From: Hydractinia symbiolongicarpus
Taxonomy: Eukaryota; Cnidaria; Hydrozoa; Anthoathecata; Hydractiniidae
Assembly: GCF_029227915.1 (NCBI RefSeq)
Contig: NC_079879.1
Location: 4,156,001-4,220,000, forward strand
Direction: 5' to 3'
Length of the DNA stretch: 64,000 nt
Each line of letters starts with the position of its first letter. Positions within the stretch are counted from its first letter, which is position 1. The notes below the pieces were generated by a model that did no database searches, was not told where the DNA came from, and saw only the letters and a list, made by a program, of their open reading frames with translations. The position numbers and the translations under genes are program-made. Shown piece by piece: positions 59,973 to 64,000 of the stretch.

Positions 59973-60652
59973 ATGGAACAATGTAAGGACTGTGAAAGGG
60001 TACTTGACGAGTATGACAGATGTAGCTGCGGCAGTAGGTTTGTGGTAAAATCCAAAATATTGTACTGGTACTGCTATCAGGAATACATCGCCTATAACGG
60101 GGGTAGTTGCGTGTGTGTACAACGAGATGAAACCCTCTGACGACATTGAAATAGCAATAAAGAAGGTCCTACAATTTGAATATATATCTAATAGTGTGAT
60201 TCCTGCCAATGGATGTAAGGATAATCGGTACATTATAGGGTATCATACACAGAACCTCGTAGTAGCGCTCAGGGTAAAAACACCAAAAATCTGGTCCCGC
60301 ATGGGGTCAGCCGGTACAACGCCAGTGCAGTAATGAGTCTTGATTGTACCCCGACTGGGTTGCGAAGTATCATCAAGTCTGGTCCAAGATCGAGAAGTTG
60401 ATATCTTAGCAATTGACGACGGAACCTGTGAAAAAAGACCGTTACGTGAACGCTAAACTCAAATACTACAAGGATGCAATCACGACTAAATTCCACGGTA
60501 TGCCAGTACCTTACGATGAACCATGCCAACCCAGTGCCATTCTAGCACTATCATCGGTGTATGTGCAAGGTAATAACTACTACCTCCAGGTACATGTTGT
60601 GGAATGTCGATATAAGGACTTCAAGAAAGAATGGCTGCTAAGTGAAGATTAA
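59973..60652 (+). pseudogene. Virus-like cluster gene 1 (zinc-ribbon-like N terminus), broken
   Basis: Begins with an ATG and a Cys cluster (CKDCERVLDEYDRCSCG), as in a zinc ribbon. The frame is lost near 60130. Coding resumes in other frames at 60100-60333 (PSDDIEIAIKKVL, GYHTQNLVVALRVKTP) and 60413-60652 (KKDRYVNAKLKYYKDAITT, MPVPYDEPCQPSA, YYLQVHVVECRYK). At least two frameshifts and a stop separate the pieces. The blocks resemble uncharacterised proteins I associate with cnidarian genomes, always beside the other proteins of this cluster (recollection, not searched). Function unknown; the Cys motif suggests nucleic-acid or zinc binding. It converges with gene 2 across a hairpin. Confidence 0.6.
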
Positions 60653-60658
60653 AAAAAC

Positions 60659-60696
60659 ATATATTTTATAGGCCCCACAAGGCCTATAAAATATAT
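60659..60696. terminator. Perfect 16-bp hairpin between convergent genes
   Basis: ATATATTTTATAGGCC-CCACAA-GGCCTATAAAATATAT. It begins six bases after gene 1's stop and lies in the 108-bp gap before gene 2's stop. A symmetric hairpin between converging ORFs suggests a bidirectional 3'-end or transcription-stop signal of the element (inference). Confidence 0.6.
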
Positions 60697-60760
60697 AAAA
60701 TTAATGCTTGTAAACAGGTGGAGACTCTACTTAGCGCTTACATACTGTACACAAGATTTT

Positions 60761-61360
60761 TTAAAACATTTGCCTTCCTTCCTCCCGACCTTTCGCCACA
60801 AGCTGAGCACATTCTCGTTCGTTGATGGATTCAACGATCTGTTTAACACGTAGTCGTATCTGTTTCTTTATTATCTCATAACATAATGTGTAATGAGGGT
60901 GAACTCATAGTCGCTGATGACTCCATTCTCGATTGCTTTCAAAATTAAATCGATTATAGAGTTCAGCTTTGTCTCAGCCAACAGCCTTATAGTCTCGTGT
61001 CTTTTACTCTTAACATCAAGTCTTTTCCCGGCGTTTCTAAGACCGGCTTGTCCTTTACCTACAGCTATTGTGATACGTCCCATAGCAATGCAGATCAGAA
61101 CACCGAGTCCCGAGGCCAACTCCCTATCCCAACACCCGTGGTGATAATGCTAATGCTCAGCAGTACATGGTCGAAGAAGCGTACCCACGTGCCGTGCATA
61201 TTGAACTTTTTTCGAGTCTGTTCCGCTCTTTGATTTCATCTCGCAGATACTTTTCAATCCCCCCAATCTTGTCAAGTCTATATTTTTGGCTTTCATGAAT
61301 AGTATCGTCCTCCGCATGTGCACTCGGTAAATTTGGGTACAGCTTGGTCACGTCATTCAT
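60761..61360 (-). pseudogene. Virus-like cluster gene 2 (coiled-coil/membrane protein), broken
   Basis: Its ATG (61360-61358) directly abuts the stop of gene 3 (TAA 61363-61361). Segment 1 (to 61157) opens NDVTKLYPNLPSA and has a charged helical part (IGGIEKYLRDEIKERNRL). A hydrophobic Gly/Ala/Val-rich middle (SGLGVLICIAMGRITIAVG) is in another frame, followed by KSKRHETIRLLAETKLNSII and KAIENGVISDYEF (61010-60900). The last part (VKQIVESINERE, AKGREEGRQ) ends at TAA 60763-60761. Helix, then a membrane-like patch, then helix is what remains of about 200 residues. No enzyme motif. Unrecognised beyond resemblance to uncharacterised cnidarian proteins. Confidence 0.6.
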
Positions 61361-62030
61361 TTATTCTATCAGCAAATGCATCGTGAGGCCAGTAAAGGAA
61401 ACATTTTTTCGTGATGATATTCGTCCGTTGGGATAAACTCGAGGCGATTTGTGGAACCTTTCAGAGGTAGCTAGATCGGAGTATCAAAACTCCAGGTCAG
61501 CATATCCCCCAAGCGTTTAGCTCCTTGGTGGGGAGTAAAGCCAGAATTTTAGACTTTTTACCATCCAGCAGGCAGTCGTCTTCATCCAACTGGGGACAAA
61601 CGAGTCTCAAGCTTTGGTAAACATCAGTCCTATAGACCACATCGTGGTCACCGCTTGTGTAGTACTTCTTACTAGGGTCATAGGGTAGGCCTAAGAGCTC
61701 TTGCAATGGTCTGTTTATAACAACTGTGTACCCGTTACTGACACCGAGCCTGCAGACTCCATTTTTCAAGACAAATAGCTTGATCTTGTCCTAGGCCTGA
61801 CTATTGACGATAGCCGCCAGATCCTCGATCTTGTATAGACCGTTCTTAATTGCGATCCGAGTCACCCTCTGATCGAGCCCTACCTTACGGATGGTAAAGT
61901 CGTTGTTACTATAAATGTTCAGCCATGTAGGTTGAATACTGATGGATTTTAAGACTATCCTAGTATCCTGCCCCAGGTAGTCTTCAAATATCGTAGGTTT
62001 ATCAATATCAGTAACATATAGTTGCCTCAT
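61361..62030 (-). pseudogene. Virus-like cluster gene 3 (possible capsid-type beta protein), broken
   Basis: Start chosen at 62030 (MRQLYVTDIDKPTIFEDYL), 23 bases from the divergent gene 4; an ATG at 62078 would overlap that gene. The frame stops at TAG 61793-61791, resumes (GVCRLGVSNGYTVVINRPL, LLGLPYDPSKKYYTSGDHDV) to TGA 61499-61497, then shifts to NRLEFIPTDEYHHE and a final short hydrophobic segment ending at TAA 61363-61361. The alternation of short beta-type segments, a 'GLY…I.DL' loop and 'LLG' motifs suggest a jelly-roll-like virion protein, but this is inference and I know no solved relative. About 220 residues originally. Confidence 0.55.
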
Positions 62031-62602
62031 CCCTTTCTTGTTAGGAGGAAAGGATGGGCATGTATTCGTACAATCCAAGAGCTAGGTACGAGTCAAAAAG
62101 GGGAGAATGGCCACTTGGTATCAAAAACCTGGAGCATCAGGACCTGTACGTGCCTACAGACTCACATATCTCTGTGGTATTCCCGGAATTCATAAAATAT
62201 GCCATAAAAATCCCTACAAATTTGCTGAATGACACTGTCAGAGTGGGTCGGACAGGACAGGAACTAGACTACTGGAATATCCAGGTGAATTTTGCAACCC
62301 ATTGCGCAACCATTGCATTAGTCATATCTGCCAAGCACATGACGAGCTCCATACCCCTTGTCAACTCGATCTTTAAATTCCATGCCTATTACTACATGCG
62401 CCGCATCCTTACCAGAATGAAGGTACCCATGCCCTATAACGATAAGTTTTTTCCATACAAAAGCCCCTATTCCACATCCGGATATGCACGCGAGTATGGT
62501 GCAGAACGTAATAGTCTGTAGAAATTCAAGGCTATCATGTCGTCACTCACCAACGGTAGGTGGTTGCCTTAAGTTGATGGTGATTGAGCGAAGTTCTTCT
62601 GA

Positions 62603-62639
62603 AGACCTTCTGAAGTCAGGGTCTGATTTCAGAAGGTCT
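62603..62639. repeat. 12-bp inverted repeat at deletion scar in gene 4
   Basis: AGACCTTCTGAA … TTCAGAAGGTCT, exact arms with 13 bases between them, sitting where coding sequence of gene 4 appears to be missing. Confidence 0.85.
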
Positions 62640-62929
62640 AACCAAGCTAAGTGAAAGTATCAGGGTTTACGTGGTCTTGTTGGTTAGGTCACAGGCAGGA
62701 GCTAAGGCATCCTTAATCGGGTCCGGTGCCGACAACTACACAGCAAGGCAGATTTTGCTACAAACATTTGAGGCCATGCCCAGCGTCTACATGCTGCCTT
62801 CTGATATGAATTTGCGTATTGGTAAAATTGTAGGGTATAATAACAATATCCTGATCGCACCTGCCGGCGTCAGCGTTGGTGTCCGGGTTGATGTAAATAA
62901 CAAGCTTATTGTGAGGCATACAGAGAGGG

Positions 62930-63105
62930 CTATCAAACCGCCCACTAGGCATACTACACCTCCAAAGCATATTACCAAAACACCTATACCCCCGGACATA
63001 CCACACCTCCCAAACATACTATCAAAACACCTATACATACCACGCCTCCTATACCTACAGATCATACTATATAGGCTATACCATCTACACCTCACAAGCA
63101 TGCTA
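62930..63105 (+). repeat. Pro/Thr-coding degenerate tandem repeat in gene 4
   Basis: CAYACTACACCTCCAAAGCAT…CAAAACACCTATAC units recur 3-4 times, encoding TPPKH and KTPI-type repeats. The frame slips inside the array. Confidence 0.75.
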
Positions 63106-63264
63106 TCAAAATAACAATACACAGGGAGGTGGAACAACATATGCAGAAGGAGCACGCCATGCTGCTTCCCCTCGAGGAAGGTCAAAACCAACACGAGGAT
63201 ACCAAGGCCAGATTCATCACAACAGGGGTAGGCCTCATCATTGCCTACATATGGCTTAAATAGA

Positions 63265-64000
63265 TCATGATTTTTTAGTCTTTCCAGCATATACCACAAC
63301 AAGCCCAACGGCAGCAGCGATCGCCATGTACAGATGTTTAGCTGCATATTCGACGACGGTTGCCGCTACTCTTAAAAAGAAGGATACAAACAAACCGATT
63401 ATGCCAGGTAATGTGGCACCTGCTTTACCTGCCAGATATTTGAGGAATTTTCAAAGCCTTTCAAGCTTCTTCTCATTGAATCCTTTTCCTGCACCTGCTG
63501 CGGCACTTCCTCTTGCACCTGCCACGGCACTTCCTCCCGTCACGGCGAGTACAATGGTGCTTATCAGTAGACGAACAGCTGACACGATACTTGCTATAGT
63601 TATACCTTGTTCCTTAAAGAGTATTTTAAGCTTTTCGAGTAGGGACTTATCATCTGCGGCGATTTTTATTAGGGTTTCCTTGATAACCTTCATCTGGGGG
63701 TATATTTCGGAGGATAGCAAGCCATGTGAATTAATCTTATAATCTCTTTCTTCCTTAAGATTTTTAAGCCTACCCTTCAGCCCTTCTATATCACTATTAT
63801 TATCAGGATTCCCTGGTCCCCCGACCTTCTGCTTTTCGAGATCTTTTAACCTGACCTCCCCCCTGGTAATCTCACTGTTGTATAACATTACACTGGCCTC
63901 ATGTAAATTCAAAGCACCCCTAATTGTTTGAAGTTTTTCGTCAAAATCTTTTCTCTCACGCTCTGAGATCCATCCCAGATCGGACCCTCCAGGAAAATGT
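63265..64000 (-). pseudogene. Virus-like cluster gene 5 (coiled coil plus hydrophobic tail), 5' partial, one stop
   Basis: Open from the window's right edge leftward with a single in-frame TGA (63453-63451); the true stop is TGA 63267-63265. Residues near the edge read WISERERKDFDEKL. A coiled-coil stretch follows (RLKDLEKQK, GLKGRLKNLKEERDY, KVIKETLIKIAADDKSLLEK). Next is a hydrophobic segment (ITIASIVSAVRLLISTIVL), then Gly/Ala-rich low complexity. After the TGA a small-residue/hydrophobic C terminus (YLAGKAGATLPGIIGLFVSF, YMAIAAAVGLVVVYAG) suggests membrane insertion. This is the best-preserved gene of the cluster. Proteins of this layout recur in cnidarian annotation as uncharacterised (recollection). 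The 5' end is outside the window. Confidence 0.7.

Larger units (their letters stand above)
62054..63263 (+). pseudogene. Virus-like cluster gene 4 (largest ORF of the cluster), broken
   Basis: The 155-codon N-terminal frame (62054-62521) contains KNLEHQDLYVPTDSHISVVF, GQELDYWNIQVNFATHCAT and FKFHAYYYMRRILTRMKVPM. After a stop and an apparent deletion around 62520-62640, a second frame carries EGLTKLSESIRVYVV, RSQAGAKASLIGSG and VYMLPSDMNLRIGKIVGYNN (62635-62840). A degenerate Pro/Thr repeat then spans a further frameshift near 63000 and a stop near 63068. The C terminus, in the third frame, is EVEQHMQKEHAMLLP…, ending in a hydrophobic FITTGVGLIIAYIWLK tail at TAG 63261-63263. Expected intact length exceeds 400 residues. 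A single C-terminal membrane anchor is visible. Unknown function; structural protein is my guess. It converges with gene 5 with one base between the stops. Confidence 0.6.

Noticed and set aside
59877-60233. 118-codon minus-strand ORF
   Set aside because: Opposite the broken gene 1, whose Cys cluster and conserved blocks support the plus strand.
62787-63347. 186-codon minus-strand ORF
   Set aside because: Shadow of gene 4; composition is driven by the Pro/Thr-coding repeat read backwards.

Overview
The window is nuclear DNA of an early-branching animal, most likely a cnidarian (possibly a hydrozoan). It is AT-rich and full of introns and degraded transposons. Bacterial features are absent: there are no long uninterrupted host ORFs, operons or ribosome binding sites. 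The phylum is inferred from the repeat families and from the style of the virus-like genes, not measured.

Layout. Bases 1-34400 hold no host gene I can recognise. They are a graveyard of mobile elements: a dead piggyBac transposase (6642-8639), several TTAA-flanked MITEs, an 888-bp element with 4-bp target duplications and two further copies, a TA-flanked foldback MITE, a 2.7-kb Mutator-like element with a perfect 9-bp target duplication (16681-19412), a decayed reverse transcriptase (23450-24500, minus), a decayed integrase (26330-27450, minus) and a 378-bp (AT)n microsatellite at 30.4-30.8 kb.

From 34487 to 50884 lies a 19-exon plus-strand gene for a REPS1/REPS2-like EH-domain adaptor (970 residues from the exons I assembled). 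Its 7-kb first intron contains a Penelope-like remnant and a nearly intact antisense RTE-type LINE (36.67-40 kb) that is interrupted by one in-frame amber codon. The neighbouring gene is convergent: a 13-exon minus-strand CHORDC1 (morgana/CHP1) gene at 56938-53038, giving 323 residues with two CHORD domains and a CS domain. Both genes close exactly in frame across all the junctions I placed.

After a tRNA-derived SINE (57571-57920), bases 59.65-64.0 kb carry a compact cluster of at least five decayed genes on alternating strands, with almost no space between them. It looks like an endogenous Polinton/virus-like element of cnidarians. One gene pair meets at a stop-start junction, another converges with a 1-bp gap, and a perfect 16-bp hairpin separates a third. 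The element runs off the right edge of the window. It is the least explained and most interesting part of the window.
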